Shown: positions 46,092 to 57,968 of the stretch, piece by piece
How positions within the stretch are numbered: position 1 is the first letter of the stretch
How the letters are laid out: each line of letters begins with the position of its first letter
Source: Candidatus Woesearchaeota archaeon
GTDB taxonomy: Archaea; Nanobdellota; Nanobdellia; SCGC-AAA011-G17; JACPIM01
Assembly: GCA_016188045.1 (NCBI GenBank)
Contig: JACPIM010000002.1
Location: 169,514-233,513 of the forward strand
Length of the DNA: 64,000 bases
Reading direction: 5' to 3'
The notes under the pieces: generated by a model
Told to the model about the DNA's origin: nothing
Seen by the model: the letters and a program-made list of their open reading frames with translations, nothing else
Database searches by the model: none
Translations under genes and position numbers: made by a program

Positions 46092-48911
46092 TTAGTACCT
46101 CCTAGGTTTTATTAACACAAAATAAACAATTAAGAATAATATTATATCAACTATTATAAAAGATACCAAAATAGTTGCACCAGTACTAATTTTTTTATTA
46201 TCATTAGAAAATAGATTATTAAATCCACCATCCTCTGTTTTAATAAAAAGGTTATCAATTAATTCACCATAACAGTTTCTTTCTTCGCTTGGTTTATTAT
46301 TAATAGCCACGCATTTACTTTCATCAGTACATATTCTTATCTGTTTGCCATTAATGCATTCTCCAAATTTGCCACAAGACCAATTTTCTTTACAGATAAT
46401 TTGCTCTATTATTTTAGTATCCTTAAACAGGCTAGAAGATCCACCGCCATCACCATTACTTACAGATCCTTCCACTACAAGATATTCAGAAAACCCTTTA
46501 ACTTCTACAATTAATATTTTTCCTGCTTGATCATAACTTATTAGTTTACAATCTAGTTCATTACATAATACGCCATCTTTTTTTATTTTTGGATCTTTAA
46601 AGTTTATATTATAAAAAGTTATTAAAGCGGGCTTATTAAAGCCAGAATAATCTTCACTATATATTATAACCTTCTTATCTTTTATTTCAACTAAATTATC
46701 AATATTCAAGGAAACAAAGCACCCACTTTCATTAATATTTACCAAATCTAGTTTTTCTTTAAATTTTATCTCAGCTATTTTTTCTTTAAATATTCTAAAA
46801 TTAATAATCTCTCTATAATCGCTACCATTAAAATCAATGTTAAGTATAGAACTTCTAGGCCTTAAATTATTCAGTTCATCAAAACTAATGTCTTGTTTTT
46901 TTTCTTCACAAAAGTCAATTCCGATAGGGCAGTTTTTAATATCATGTTCATATAATCCATCATCATCTTTATCTTCGCATCCAGAACCAATTGTAGAACA
47001 GCTTAAATCTGTATAATTAATACTATATCTACATCCAATTCTAGTGCATACATCAATAGTACATTTATCTCTATCATCACAACTAGAATTATCAAAAAGA
47101 AACACATTCTGGTTATTAACACATAAACTAGTTACACAACTAGGCAGATCATTATACTCATAGCAACTTAAAGCACTAGTGCTTGTGCTTGTAGATGAAG
47201 TTGTTGTAGATGTAATACTTATTTGTCTTGTACTAGAGCTGGTTGTTGAACTAGTAGAAGTAGTAGTTGCATAACTTCCGGAGTTAAACTCAAAAGGACC
47301 AATATCAGGAGCTAGGCCATACCATTCCCTACAGCCAGAAGAATCTGGCCCTGGATTTGAGCAGTGATATCCTGGAATTATTGTTCCTGCATCAATAAAT
47401 ACACTAGTAGATTTTAATCCAAATATAGACTGCATAGTTGCAACAGCATAATTATATGCGTCTTCTGCATCTACAAAACATTGAGAAGACTGGCAATTAG
47501 GATAATTTAATGGCTCTAAAACATCTGGTGTTCTATCTCCATCACTATCAATATCCAATAGGCCAAGATTATTAAATTGCGTTGTATAATCAACGTCTGC
47601 CCCGGTTAAAGTGTTAGGATTCAACGCTTCGCTTTGAAAAATCCCATCTTCAACATAATTATAGTCAGAAATTCCTGGAATTAAAGCATTATATCCTAAA
47701 TCTTTTATGTTATTATTAAAAAATGCACTATTTTTTACATATGTAGCCTGATTTCCGCTTAATTGACCTCCTGAAAATCCATCATCTGTTCTCATTACCA
47801 GATTATGATATATCCTAGCGCCATTACCATCAAAAACATTTGCTATTAAGCCCGTACTAGTTCCTGTTCCACCAAACCCTATAAAAATAATATTTCCATA
47901 AGCATAATCGTTATTATTGGTTTGTGTTCCTGTAGGCTTGAATTTTAATCCGTATCCGTTAGCTCCCGCAGAGCCTTGGTAATTTGCAAGATAGAGTATA
48001 TTATCTCTGAACACATTATACCCCGGACCATTCTCATTTGTGTTTAGGTTCCCATCCTGGTTATGGTGATTTACATTTCCATATACTGTGGTATCAATAG
48101 CTCCATTGGCAATAGGCATTCCATGAGCAGAATTCTGGTCATTCAAACAGCCAATATAATCTTCCTCAGTACAGTCTATACCAATATGGTGCACATGATT
48201 ATATCTAATGATTGTATTTACTGAGTCAGTAGCATAATTTGAAGAATGGCGCAATTCTATCCCTATTGATAAATGATGAACATGATTATATTCAATTATT
48301 GCATTTTCATTTGGTCCTGCAAGAGATATTCCTTTTGTTAAATGGATATTGTTGGTTATTAACTCTGTATAACCACTTTGATAAACATGATTTTTTCTAA
48401 GTATTAAACCTCTTGTACCAGTTGCCTTTATTCCTGGTTGTGAGGAATCTGTATCTTTGACTGTAAAGCCTTCTACTGTAATATAGTGTCCTTGATTTGC
48501 TATAATGTCTGCAAGACCTATTCCAATTCCATAAGAACCTTGGAATTGTCCATCAATTATGGGTATTTCTCCAGGATAATTTTTAAAAGTAATCCTATCT
48601 GTTGCTGTTCCACTTCTTCTTATAACTAAATTTGTCAGATAAGTTCCCCCTCTAACATAAACTAAATCTCCAGGAATAATAACATTAGCCGCTTTTTGCA
48701 GGGTAGTATAAGCCTGTGTTCCTAGACCATTAATACAGCCACCTCCCCTTGGTAGACTGGGTTCATAATGTTTACCATTTGAATTCAAACAGTCAGCAGT
48801 TAATGTGTTATCAACATATAATATTCTATTTTCCCTAGCATAAATAGTATTACTAAAGCCACCAATAGCAAGACCAATCAAAATTATACAAAAGATAATC
48901 GCCTTTTTCAT
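46092..48911 (-). CDS. Secreted right-handed beta-helix (parallel beta-helix) surface protein with Ser/Thr-rich linker and C-terminal TM
   Basis: YTTLQKAANVIIPGDLVYVRGGTYL, repeated NxHVHHxxxGI segments; TTTSTSSTTSSSTRQISITSTTTSSTSTSTS; C-terminal hydrophobic anchor. Confidence 0.85.
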   Translation of the reverse strand: MKKAIIFCIILIGLAIGGFSNTIYARENRILYVDNTLTADCLNSNGKHYEPSLPRGGGCINGLGTQAYTTLQKAANVIIPGDLVYVRGGTYLTNLVIRRSGTATDRITFKNYPGEIPIIDGQFQGSYGIGIGLADIIANQGHYITVEGFTVKDTDSSQPGIKATGTRGLILRKNHVYQSGYTELITNNIHLTKGISLAGPNENAIIEYNHVHHLSIGIELRHSSNYATDSVNTIIRYNHVHHIGIDCTEEDYIGCLNDQNSAHGMPIANGAIDTTVYGNVNHHNQDGNLNTNENGPGYNVFRDNILYLANYQGSAGANGYGLKFKPTGTQTNNNDYAYGNIIFIGFGGTGTSTGLIANVFDGNGARIYHNLVMRTDDGFSGGQLSGNQATYVKNSAFFNNNIKDLGYNALIPGISDYNYVEDGIFQSEALNPNTLTGADVDYTTQFNNLGLLDIDSDGDRTPDVLEPLNYPNCQSSQCFVDAEDAYNYAVATMQSIFGLKSTSVFIDAGTIIPGYHCSNPGPDSSGCREWYGLAPDIGPFEFNSGSYATTTSTSSTTSSSTRQISITSTTTSSTSTSTSALSCYEYNDLPSCVTSLCVNNQNVFLFDNSSCDDRDKCTIDVCTRIGCRYSINYTDLSCSTIGSGCEDKDDDGLYEHDIKNCPIGIDFCEEKKQDISFDELNNLRPRSSILNIDFNGSDYREIINFRIFKEKIAEIKFKEKLDLVNINESGCFVSLNIDNLVEIKDKKVIIYSEDYSGFNKPALITFYNINFKDPKIKKDGVLCNELDCKLISYDQAGKILIVEVKGFSEYLVVEGSVSNGDGGGSSSLFKDTKIIEQIICKENWSCGKFGECINGKQIRICTDESKCVAINNKPSEERNCYGELIDNLFIKTEDGGFNNLFSNDNKKISTGATILVSFIIVDIILFLIVYFVLIKPRRY

Positions 48912-49018
48912 ATTACAAAAAAATGCTTAAACCCACATTAATTAACCTTTGCTTTAATTATAATCACTATTAATAGTTACGAAATCTATATAAATAAAAC
49001 ATAATCCTTCAGTATTAA

Positions 49019-49153
49019 GCGTCGGTGCCCAAGCGGTTAAGGGGACCGATATATAAAAATAGTCCAACCTGCAGCCTTTGGGTAGTTAGCGGTTATTCAT
49101 TAAGCAAAGAATTAATGAACCATAAATTCCCAGGTTCGAATCCTGGCCGACGC
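49019..49153 (+). tRNA. Intron-containing tRNA, isotype unresolved (D-arm of class II Ser/Leu style)
   Basis: Acceptor GCGTCGG/CCGACGC, D-arm CCCAAGCGGTTAAGGG, T-arm CCAGG-TTCGAAT-CCTGG all intact; about 86 nt between G26 and the T-stem. Confidence 0.75.
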
Positions 49154-49164
49154 TTTACTTTAAA

Positions 49165-49986
49165 ATGGGACATTGGGCTAAAAGTTTATTTGGAAAAGAA
49201 CACTTTGAAAGCACCGGTTTAGTTATTGCAGGAACAAATCCACAAGAATTTGAAAAAAGAATTCTTAATCTATTTGATAAAGTTATATCCAGCAAGGATA
49301 ATGTATATCATGGACATTTAGTTGAAAAAGATGGAAAACAATACCCAGTGGTATTCAATGTATATGGCGCCCCCGCCATGTTAGATGTTTTAACTGAAAT
49401 GCATGATGGCGGTTGTAGAACTGTTTTATTTATAGGTTATGCTTATGGAGGATATAAACAAAATTTAGAAGTGGGTTCAATAGTTATTCCGAATATGGTA
49501 TATCATTTTGATGGTATATACAGCACACTTGATCCACAAAGATTATTAGCTACACCAGATAAAAAATTAACTGCCCTAGTAAAGGAATTCTTTAACAAGC
49601 AGGGAATAGAATATCACGTCGGCTCAAACATATCGGTTCCAGCAGTAACTTTTCAACTACCACACGCAAATAAAAGATATAAGAGAATCAAACCACTAAC
49701 AGTTGAAATGGAATTGGCATCATGTTTATCAAGATCAAGAGATATTGGTGTAAGAGCAACGGGTATTTTGATAATAAGTGATAATAAATCTTCAAGTATA
49801 GGAGATGAAACAAAGAGAGAGCTAAGACATAATGCAAAAACAAGAATACTAACGTCCTTAATTGAAAATATTAAATTATTCAACTTACCAGCACCAAAAC
49901 CAAAAAAAGAATTTAGCATTGATGAGCATCTTGCTTCTATTATTGAGGATCCACAAGACATAACAAACGTTTATAGAAAAAAATAA
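49165..49986 (+). CDS. PNP/UDP-type nucleoside phosphorylase family protein
   Basis: HDGGCRTVLFIGYAYGGYKQNLEVGSIVIPNMVYHFDG; TVEMELASCLSRSRDIGVRATGILIISDN. Confidence 0.85.
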   Translation: MGHWAKSLFGKEHFESTGLVIAGTNPQEFEKRILNLFDKVISSKDNVYHGHLVEKDGKQYPVVFNVYGAPAMLDVLTEMHDGGCRTVLFIGYAYGGYKQNLEVGSIVIPNMVYHFDGIYSTLDPQRLLATPDKKLTALVKEFFNKQGIEYHVGSNISVPAVTFQLPHANKRYKRIKPLTVEMELASCLSRSRDIGVRATGILIISDNKSSSIGDETKRELRHNAKTRILTSLIENIKLFNLPAPKPKKEFSIDEHLASIIEDPQDITNVYRKK

Positions 49987-50074
49987 TTCATTAAATATCT
50001 AGTTAAAGAAGTAAATAAAAAATTAAATAGAACAAAACAAAAAGTAAATAAACGTGAGTTTAATCTAAAAAACA

Positions 50075-50629
50075 ATGAAAACTTTAGAATATGAATCAAG
50101 AATAGAGGATAAAGTTAAGCAGGTTTATGTAATAGTAACAACTTTAAGAGAAGAAGAATACAGAAGACTACAGCAAGATCGTAAACAACTGGAAGAAATT
50201 TTATTTAATTTAAACAAACGATTAAATGATAATAACCTAGAAGCTATAACAACAAAGGATTATCAAGTTCATTTCATTTCCTATGAAACATTAAGAAAAT
50301 TACCAAAAATAGGTTATGATTCACCAGATTTAATACCTCCATTACCAGAGATAATAAAGGTTCCAGATGGTTCTTTAGGTTACGGAATGGACCGATATGG
50401 TAGTGGCTGGGTAGTAAAAGGAATGTTTATTCCTTCATTAAACAGAATCTATCTTTTGGAATCTTCAGGAGAAGATGTTCTTAATCATGAACTAGCCCAC
50501 TGGTATAGATATTGGACAGGAGCTAGCCAAGGTCTCACTCGAGCACAAGAAGAAGCCGGAGCAGAAAGAGATAAAATAAAAGCAAGAAATAAATTTGAAG
50601 AAGTAATAGCAAGAGCAGAATTGAATTAA
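50075..50629 (+). CDS. Hypothetical protein with HExxH (HELAH) motif
   Basis: GEDVLNHELAHWYRYWTGAS. Confidence 0.6.
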   Translation: MKTLEYESRIEDKVKQVYVIVTTLREEEYRRLQQDRKQLEEILFNLNKRLNDNNLEAITTKDYQVHFISYETLRKLPKIGYDSPDLIPPLPEIIKVPDGSLGYGMDRYGSGWVVKGMFIPSLNRIYLLESSGEDVLNHELAHWYRYWTGASQGLTRAQEEAGAERDKIKARNKFEEVIARAELN

Positions 50630-50874
50630 AGTATTGTTCTATCTATAAATAAATATCCGTTTCTTCTTAAAACATCCATAACTCTATCTTTTTCTTCCAT
50701 CATTATTGTGCTTGCTCCATTTGACTCACCAAACCTATATCCTCTAGAAACGAATACACCATCCATACCAACAAACGTTAATCTATATTCAAAAGAATAA
50801 GCTCTATCAACTCTAATTTCTATAGGGTTTAATTCTTTTGCTTTATCAGTTGGAAAATGATCTTCTATTGCCAT
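50626..50874 (-). CDS. Hypothetical protein
   Basis: 82-aa ORF. Confidence 0.45.
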   Translation of the reverse strand: MAIEDHFPTDKAKELNPIEIRVDRAYSFEYRLTFVGMDGVFVSRGYRFGESNGASTIMMEEKDRVMDVLRRNGYLFIDRTIL

Positions 50875-50887
50875 TTAAAATTAAAAT

Positions 50888-51313
50888 TTATTTAACTACA
50901 CCGACAAGATCTCTTTTTGCTAATTCCTCACCAAAAACCACTCCCAAATCCAAATCATCATCTATACTTTTTGGCGGATTCGTAGCAACAGTTCTAAGTT
51001 CTTTTCCACCGCCAGACTTCTTTTTAGGAATCAAGGCAGTTCCATCTACAATCATGAAATATTGAATTCGCGGCACAGTGGATAGATAAGCGTTTATTGA
51101 TAAATTCCTTATTAATTTAACAACAACTTCTGCTTTAGTAGGGATTGTCTCTTTAAATCGTGTTAATTCGGTGGCTAATTGATATCCAAAATTATCAGTA
51201 TTAGTAACGCCACAAAATTGGCCATGAACTCCTATCATCTCATAATCACTTAGATTTGCTCCTCTGCTTTCAACATAATCTCTTGGATATACAGTTAGTA
51301 ATTCAATTGACAT
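50888..51313 (-). CDS. Hypothetical protein
   Basis: 141-aa ORF. Confidence 0.5.
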   Translation of the reverse strand: MSIELLTVYPRDYVESRGANLSDYEMIGVHGQFCGVTNTDNFGYQLATELTRFKETIPTKAEVVVKLIRNLSINAYLSTVPRIQYFMIVDGTALIPKKKSGGGKELRTVATNPPKSIDDDLDLGVVFGEELAKRDLVGVVK

Positions 51314-51397
51314 TTTTTATCCCCCAATAATTTATGAAATTATAAAAAAAGAAAGAAAGTTTATCTTCTTTCCGAGGTTTCTTTCTAAGAAAAGCTA

Positions 51398-53416
51398 TTA
51401 TAACTTAACCTTCTCTATTTTGCCTGGTGGTGGCATCATCATGTTGTCTCTCTTTCTTTTACCAGATGAAAAAATCATCTTAATAAAGAATATTGCAATT
51501 ATTACTAAGACAATATCACCAATCACAAACAATACCGTACTTCCTGAAATTCCCTCAAATACTGTAAATCCAGTAATTCCAGTAGTATCTTTTTTGACAC
51601 CAGTTGCAGCAACAGTGAAGCTATCGCTTTCAACTATAGTTCCTTTATTGTCTTTTACTATTAAATTACCACTATAGCTTCCAGCTTCCAATCCTTCTTT
51701 ACCAACAAAAGTAAATTGAATTGGTTTGCTTTCTCCTTCTCTTAATGAAATTATTTGTGGGTTTACTAAATTTGCCCAACTTGCACTTCCTTCAACAGTA
51801 TACACTACACTTTCTTCTAAGTCATTAGTTAAAATTGCTCTAACATCAAAAGTATTAGTAGTGGTCTCAGTTGCTGATTGCACATTTAAAACATCAATAG
51901 GTTCAGTTACAACGGATTGTTCACCTTCAATTACAGTTACTTCTCCAAAACCAGTATTAGTTGCATCACCATCATCAAATGTTACAGTTGCCTCTATTGA
52001 ATATGTTTTTATCTTGGCGTCATTTGGTACTTTTAGATTTGAGAATCTAACAATTTGTTCATTATCATCACTTTCACCATCTTCTAAATCAAAAGGTTGT
52101 GGTGAAGTCTCACTTATGCCTAATTCAGGAATATTTATTTTTACTGTAACTCCATCTTCATCAGATTCACCAACATTTAATGCTTTAACTGAAACATCAA
52201 AACTTTCTCCTTGTCTTACAGTTGTTGTTGGTTGTACTTGTACACCATTCTTAGGTATGATAACATCATGCTTTTCTCTTTGTATATCAACACTTACTTG
52301 ACTTTCAGCACAATGTTCATCCTCATTCCCATCTTCAAAACCCTTTACAAATAATATGAATTCGTCATCTGCTGTGATATCCTCAGGAACTTCCAGGCTT
52401 AAATCAAAGTCTTTATCATCGCCCTCATCAATGTCTTCAGGATCACTTTCAACTTCTTCTACTTTGTCATCTTCATCAACATCATATAAGAATGCCTTTA
52501 CAACTATGTCCTTTATGTTTTTGTCAAAATCATTTCCTACATTGACTTGTATATCAATAGTTTCGCCAGGAGCAAATTCATCTCCGCTGTCTGGTTGATC
52601 TATGTCTATGCTAAAGTCACCTATAACACCATCTTTACAAAGTTCAGGATGTATTTTTATCTCTAATTTAAATGATTTCTGTATGCTTCCGCTAATTACT
52701 TTTAGAATACCATCGTAAGTATCAATATCGATATTAGCAGGCACATTAGCATTTATAACCACGCCTTTAGTCTCTCCTGGAGCCACAGTAAATGTGCTAG
52801 GAAAAGATAATGTTATAGTTCTCTTGGTATCACTTAAATCTAATCCGCCAATATCATAGCTAGTAGTTTGGTCAAAAGTTAAAACAGAACTGCCAGTATT
52901 TCTAACTGAAAAAGTTCCACTCACACTAGAATCTTCCTGGCCGCTTATAACTAAAGGAGTAGTCTCTGTAAATGTTAAAATCTCAAAATTTTGTTGTGGT
53001 TGTATAGTAACCAAAACATCAAAATTCTTGCTGTTTACACCATCACCAATACTAAAAGTACCCTTGTAAGTATCAGCATTTAATCCAGTAGGTATAATTA
53101 ATGAAATAGCAACATTCTGTTGTTGACCATTATTTAATGTAAAACTTGTTGGATTTACATTAATTTGGCTTAATAAAATCTTATGTAAATTAGTAGGATT
53201 TTGTCCTATAAGGTCAACTTTTGATATAACTAAATTAGTTAAAGTTGTTCCGCCATTATTAGTAAACTGAACAGTTACAGCTTTGTTTTCTCCAGGCAAC
53301 CCTATAATTGTGGCTGGTGATGGAGAAATAGTTAAACCTGATAAATCTGCAGCGCTTACTAATGTTAATCCTAAAAATAACACTGTAAATAAGCTAATTA
53401 TGAATTTTTTACTCAT
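51398..53416 (-). CDS. Secreted membrane-anchored protein with repeated CARDB/Ig-like domains
   Basis: Signal peptide MSKKFIISLFTVLFLGLTLVSA; start refined to 53416; repeated 'VTVKINIPELGISE...' domains; C-terminal TM and basic tail. Confidence 0.85.
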   Translation of the reverse strand: MSKKFIISLFTVLFLGLTLVSAADLSGLTISPSPATIIGLPGENKAVTVQFTNNGGTTLTNLVISKVDLIGQNPTNLHKILLSQINVNPTSFTLNNGQQQNVAISLIIPTGLNADTYKGTFSIGDGVNSKNFDVLVTIQPQQNFEILTFTETTPLVISGQEDSSVSGTFSVRNTGSSVLTFDQTTSYDIGGLDLSDTKRTITLSFPSTFTVAPGETKGVVINANVPANIDIDTYDGILKVISGSIQKSFKLEIKIHPELCKDGVIGDFSIDIDQPDSGDEFAPGETIDIQVNVGNDFDKNIKDIVVKAFLYDVDEDDKVEEVESDPEDIDEGDDKDFDLSLEVPEDITADDEFILFVKGFEDGNEDEHCAESQVSVDIQREKHDVIIPKNGVQVQPTTTVRQGESFDVSVKALNVGESDEDGVTVKINIPELGISETSPQPFDLEDGESDDNEQIVRFSNLKVPNDAKIKTYSIEATVTFDDGDATNTGFGEVTVIEGEQSVVTEPIDVLNVQSATETTTNTFDVRAILTNDLEESVVYTVEGSASWANLVNPQIISLREGESKPIQFTFVGKEGLEAGSYSGNLIVKDNKGTIVESDSFTVAATGVKKDTTGITGFTVFEGISGSTVLFVIGDIVLVIIAIFFIKMIFSSGKRKRDNMMMPPPGKIEKVKL

Positions 53417-53524
53417 ATTAAACCCCCCAAAGATCGATATTTGTTTAAAACTCAACTATGTAACCACTATTTAAAGGTTACGGTATATATATTGTATTAT
53501 ATTCATTACGCTTAGTAGTTAATC

Positions 53525-53836
53525 TTATTCTATTTCTCTCATTAATTTAGGCAAATCTATTAGTTTTAATATTTCGTCATCTGGAAAGAGAGATAATTCA
53601 GGTCTATGTTCTCTTAATAACCAGCTTAATCTAGGATTAACCCACCTTGTATCTTCTTCACCAGTAACACGTGTTAGGGTGAATGCATACGCTCTGTTTT
53701 CTCTAGTGCCAATTTCAGCATGTTCTATTCCAGAGCAACTCCTAGAAAGCCTGATATAAATTACCCCATGATTAGTTTTACATTCATATTCCCTCAAATC
53801 ACTTTCAGATACTGTAGATAACCATAAATTTTCCAT
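53525..53836 (-). CDS. Hypothetical protein
   Basis: 103-aa ORF. Confidence 0.45.
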   Translation of the reverse strand: MENLWLSTVSESDLREYECKTNHGVIYIRLSRSCSGIEHAEIGTRENRAYAFTLTRVTGEEDTRWVNPRLSWLLREHRPELSLFPDDEILKLIDLPKLMREIE

Positions 53837-53837
53837 C

Positions 53838-56800
53838 TTACAACCTACTTATAAAATAGATGACAATTATTAAAATTAGAATATTTAATATTATTAAAGT
53901 AATTCCAAATAATCCAAGACCTTCTTTTACAGGTTCTTTAACTTTTAATAAAACATCTTTAGATCCAAGAATCTGCCCGTTGCTCAGTACTTTTACATTT
54001 ATTATATAATCTCCGGCCTTAGCGTCATCTTTTACTCTAGATTCTAAATTTACTATTCTTCTTTCACTTTTACTCAATATAATATTCTTAGATTTAAAAT
54101 CAATAGCATCATTACCCAAGTTTAGGCTAAACTCATTAAAGTTATTTCCCTTATTTTCAATTAAAACAGGTATGACTAATCTTTCACCATTTTTCCTTGT
54201 GATTATTGAATCAACATTAACATCAGTCTTTCCTAGTTCAATTATTATAGGTTTTATTTCTTCTCCTCTGCATCCATCAATAATTATTTCATTATTCTCA
54301 ATTGTGCTCTTATCACCATAAAAAGCACCAACCTCTAAGGTATACTTGCCATCTTTAATGTTTTTAGGAACATTAATGTTTATTTCTTTGGTAATTTCAT
54401 GTTCATCTTCATTGAAATCATCTAATGTAAATACCTCAGATCTAGTTAACAAATTAGTATTTAATATTCTGGCTTGCAAATAAACTTCTTCATCTTTTTT
54501 GCCGACATTATTTAATTCTGCCTTTATTCTTAAATTCCTGTCACACCCTATTGCTTCAGGACTAATGCTTAGCTCATCAAATACAACTTTGTCTTTTTCT
54601 CTTTCGATATCTATATCAATTGAATCTTCAGCACATTGATTTTCTTCATTTCCAGATTCAAATGCCTTTACAAACAATATAAAATCATTATCTTCATCAA
54701 TTTCCCCATCAGGTATCTCTAATTCTAATTCAATATTCTCATCGTCATCATCATTAAGGTCAAACTTGTCGCTTTTTACTTTTTCAATTCTTTCATCATC
54801 ACTAACATCATACAAAGTAGCCTCAACTTTAACATCATCAATATCATCATTTCCATTATTCTCTACATTAACTTTTAGATTTATAATATCAATAGGTGAA
54901 AATTCATCATTGCTATCAGGATCCTCAATGCTTATATCCAAATCTCCTTTAGTTCCGTTAACACATTTGTTTAACTTAGTGAAATTTCCATCATCCTCAG
55001 GAGGTTTCACCATACATTGTATGCTGCAGCACATATTAGTATCATTTGCATTTAATAATTGGCCATTGCAAATTTCATTAGTACTACATATATCACCGCC
55101 TAAACTATTACAGCTTTGTCCTTGTGGCGGTGGTGGTATTATAGTATCAGTAACATGCAATATCCATTCTCTTTCTACACTAAATTCAGCATCACGTATA
55201 TCAACTTTTATTGTATAATTATTAACTATTCCTTGTCCAGCAAAATTGAAAACTTCTCCGCTTAAAGCAAAATTATTATCAACAAACCATTGAACGCTTA
55301 CCGGATCATTATCAACATCTCTCCACGATATGAAGAAAGTCTGTGCTTCATTTTTATTTATTGTAACTTCATTGCCGCTAGGATGAGCAGTTACAATTTC
55401 TGGTTTATCATTTACATTAGTCACAGTTATTTTAAATTCTTGTTCATCAAAACCATCATCATTATCATGAACTACTACAGTGCAAAAAGCATCTCCAAAG
55501 AAATTGCTAGCTGGAGTTAAAAATAATTTCCAATTATCTTCTATTTTTTTAACATGACAATCAACTTGATTTGTATTTTCATCAAGTATTACAAATCTAT
55601 CTATAGCTCCATCAGAATCACTGGCAGTTAAAGTAGCAACCTCTTGCCTGCCAGAATCTTCAACTATAGTGAAATTAGCAACATTATCAAGCACGGGATT
55701 AATGTTCATATTATTTACAGTAACATTTACATTTTGTTCATCCCACAAGAATCCATCTGTTACCCTAACCAGTATTGTATAAACCCCAGCATCATCAAAA
55801 TCAGTTTGCCATTCACCAAAAACATCAAACGGATTAGTATATAAAAATAATAAGGTATCATTATCAACATCTGTTGCAATGGCATTTATTTTAATCAATT
55901 CTCCTTCATTAGCAACGATGTTGTTTATTTGATTTAAAACAGGAGCATCCTGTATAGTATTCACGATTAGATTAAAATCATTGCTTTTTACAGTTCCTCC
56001 ATGATTATCATTAGCAGCTATCCTCAATCTATCATTTCCAAACCAGTTATTATTAGGTATAATCTTGGCTATGTTTCCATTAAATTCGACTCTTACATTT
56101 TCATTTAACTCAGCACTATAGCTTAAAACATCATTATCCGCATCAGAGAAATACAAACTTAAGTCCATAGTCTTGTTTGTATCCTCATCAAAATTTTGAT
56201 CTCCTATAGTTCCGGTAAATAATGGATTCCTGTTTTTATTCAAAACAGTAACTTTGACATTTGTTTTACTAGTTAATATTCCATCACTAACACTAATTTC
56301 AAAATTATAAACTCCAGCATCATTAAACGTTGTTAGCCAGACAAATCTATTTCCACTAGGAGCAAATTTAGGGCTGTTTATGGCATAAGTTAAAGTATCA
56401 TTATCAGCATCACTAGCTATAACCGTTATAGTCACAGTTTCAGTTTCATTAACAATTATGTCATTAATGGGTGCAATTACAGGAGCATCATTTTCATCAA
56501 CAGTAAAACTTCTGTTATTTAAGGCAAAAGCATTATTTGTTCCGTCAGAGCATTTAACATTCCATATGTAGCTTCCGTCATTAATATTAAATACGTTCAC
56601 ATTTTTTTCACTGCCATTATTAACTTCAAATTCTGGTCCTAGTATTTTAAACTCTCCAGTTTCAGCATCAGTATAAAATCCACAGGTTAAACTGTTATCC
56701 ATGTCATCAGTAACTTTAAATCTAAATGTTATTTCATCATTATCGCTAAAGTAGTTATCAATAGGACTTAATAAAGTAATAATCGGAGCGATTAAATCAG

Positions 56801-57968
56801 GATCAAAAATATCATTAACAGTTAATATTACCTGATTTGAATTAGCTGATAATTCGCCATCACTAGCAGTAAATCTAACTGTTTCTTGCCCAAACCAATT
56901 ATGGTTAGGAATTAAAGTTACAATTCCCAGAGCATTCTGTACTTGTACGTTGGCAGAATTTATACTATGGCTTAAATCATCCCCATCAGGATCATGGAAA
57001 TAAGGATTTAAGTCTATAGTCTTGTTTGTGTCTTCATTCCAAGTTAAATTCTGAATGTTATTTCCAACAAAATAAGGAGCATCATTAACACAATTTTGAT
57101 CTATATCATCATCTAATATTTCAGTTATCCCAGGATGTATGTTTGCATCGTTATCATTGCAGTCTACATCAAAATTATATCCATCTCCATCATTATCAAC
57201 TAGATCTCTTCCATCACAATCTTGATCTATTCCATCATAAGGTATTTCATCTGCTCCTGGATGTATAAAAGCATCATTATCATTACAATCTTGATCAGCA
57301 TAATATCCATCTCTATCATTATCACTTCCTCTTAAGGCCCACAAGAGAGATCTGCTAAATATTAATTCAGAATTAGCAGTCCAATATCCAGTATCTGTAA
57401 TACCATAAAATAATAATCTGTTTTGTGAAATGGAATTATCATTTAATCTTTTGCCTTTATCAATAACACCAACTATAATATACTGTCTTGAATTATCAGT
57501 ACTAACTAAATTAGTTAATCCATAGGATCTATCAGGTAATAAAGGAAGCCTAGAATAATATTTGTTTGTAGGATATATGTTAAAAGGGCTACTGATATCT
57601 CTTGTTATATCATGAACTGTTTTTATTCTTGCAGTTTTCCTAGTATTTTCATTTCTTGAATAATCTGCAATTTTAAATTCTTCAACATATCTTCCGTTCA
57701 TTACAATTGAATTATGTTGATTTACAGGTATGCTATTGACATTAGTAAAAACACTATTTCCAACCAAAATTATTTTGAAAGTAGAAAAATCCGTGCTTGT
57801 TATTTCATTGTCATTAATAATGTCATAACTTAACCCCAAATTATTTATAACATTAGTCACTTTATTGCTTATATCGGCATCATTAACTACATAAGCTACA
57901 TCACTAGCATAAACTATATTTAAGCTTAATAAAAATACAAATAAGTAAATAATATTTTTTAGTTTCAT
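53838..57968 (-). CDS. Giant surface protein with MopE-like Ca-binding motifs and cadherin-like repeats
   Basis: [38 protein letters not shown]; repeated '[24 protein letters not shown]' and '[23 protein letters not shown]' units; C-terminal TM. Confidence 0.9.
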   Translation of the reverse strand: MKLKNIIYLFVFLLSLNIVYASDVAYVVNDADISNKVTNVINNLGLSYDIINDNEITSTDFSTFKIILVGNSVFTNVNSIPVNQHNSIVMNGRYVEEFKIADYSRNENTRKTARIKTVHDITRDISSPFNIYPTNKYYSRLPLLPDRSYGLTNLVSTDNSRQYIIVGVIDKGKRLNDNSISQNRLLFYGITDTGYWTANSELIFSRSLLWALRGSDNDRDGYYADQDCNDNDAFIHPGADEIPYDGIDQDCDGRDLVDNDGDGYNFDVDCNDNDANIHPGITEILDDDIDQNCVNDAPYFVGNNIQNLTWNEDTNKTIDLNPYFHDPDGDDLSHSINSANVQVQNALGIVTLIPNHNWFGQETVRFTASDGELSANSNQVILTVNDIFDPDLIAPIITLLSPIDNYFSDNDEITFRFKVTDDMDNSLTCGFYTDAETGEFKILGPEFEVNNGSEKNVNVFNINDGSYIWNVKCSDGTNNAFALNNRSFTVDENDAPVIAPINDIIVNETETVTITVIASDADNDTLTYAINSPKFAPSGNRFVWLTTFNDAGVYNFEISVSDGILTSKTNVKVTVLNKNRNPLFTGTIGDQNFDEDTNKTMDLSLYFSDADNDVLSYSAELNENVRVEFNGNIAKIIPNNNWFGNDRLRIAANDNHGGTVKSNDFNLIVNTIQDAPVLNQINNIVANEGELIKINAIATDVDNDTLLFLYTNPFDVFGEWQTDFDDAGVYTILVRVTDGFLWDEQNVNVTVNNMNINPVLDNVANFTIVEDSGRQEVATLTASDSDGAIDRFVILDENTNQVDCHVKKIEDNWKLFLTPASNFFGDAFCTVVVHDNDDGFDEQEFKITVTNVNDKPEIVTAHPSGNEVTINKNEAQTFFISWRDVDNDPVSVQWFVDNNFALSGEVFNFAGQGIVNNYTIKVDIRDAEFSVEREWILHVTDTIIPPPPQGQSCNSLGGDICSTNEICNGQLLNANDTNMCCSIQCMVKPPEDDGNFTKLNKCVNGTKGDLDISIEDPDSNDEFSPIDIINLKVNVENNGNDDIDDVKVEATLYDVSDDERIEKVKSDKFDLNDDDDENIELELEIPDGEIDEDNDFILFVKAFESGNEENQCAEDSIDIDIEREKDKVVFDELSISPEAIGCDRNLRIKAELNNVGKKDEEVYLQARILNTNLLTRSEVFTLDDFNEDEHEITKEININVPKNIKDGKYTLEVGAFYGDKSTIENNEIIIDGCRGEEIKPIIIELGKTDVNVDSIITRKNGERLVIPVLIENKGNNFNEFSLNLGNDAIDFKSKNIILSKSERRIVNLESRVKDDAKAGDYIINVKVLSNGQILGSKDVLLKVKEPVKEGLGLFGITLIILNILILIIVIYFISRL

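Noticed and set aside
49050-49110. Group I intron core (AATAGTCC resembles the S element) in the tRNA insert
   Set aside because: Insert is far too short for a group I intron and the P, Q and R elements are missing; BHB introns are more likely.
49025-49222. 65-aa plus-strand ORF across the tRNA
   Set aside because: Overlaps a well-formed tRNA; the downstream PNP-like gene is in a different frame.
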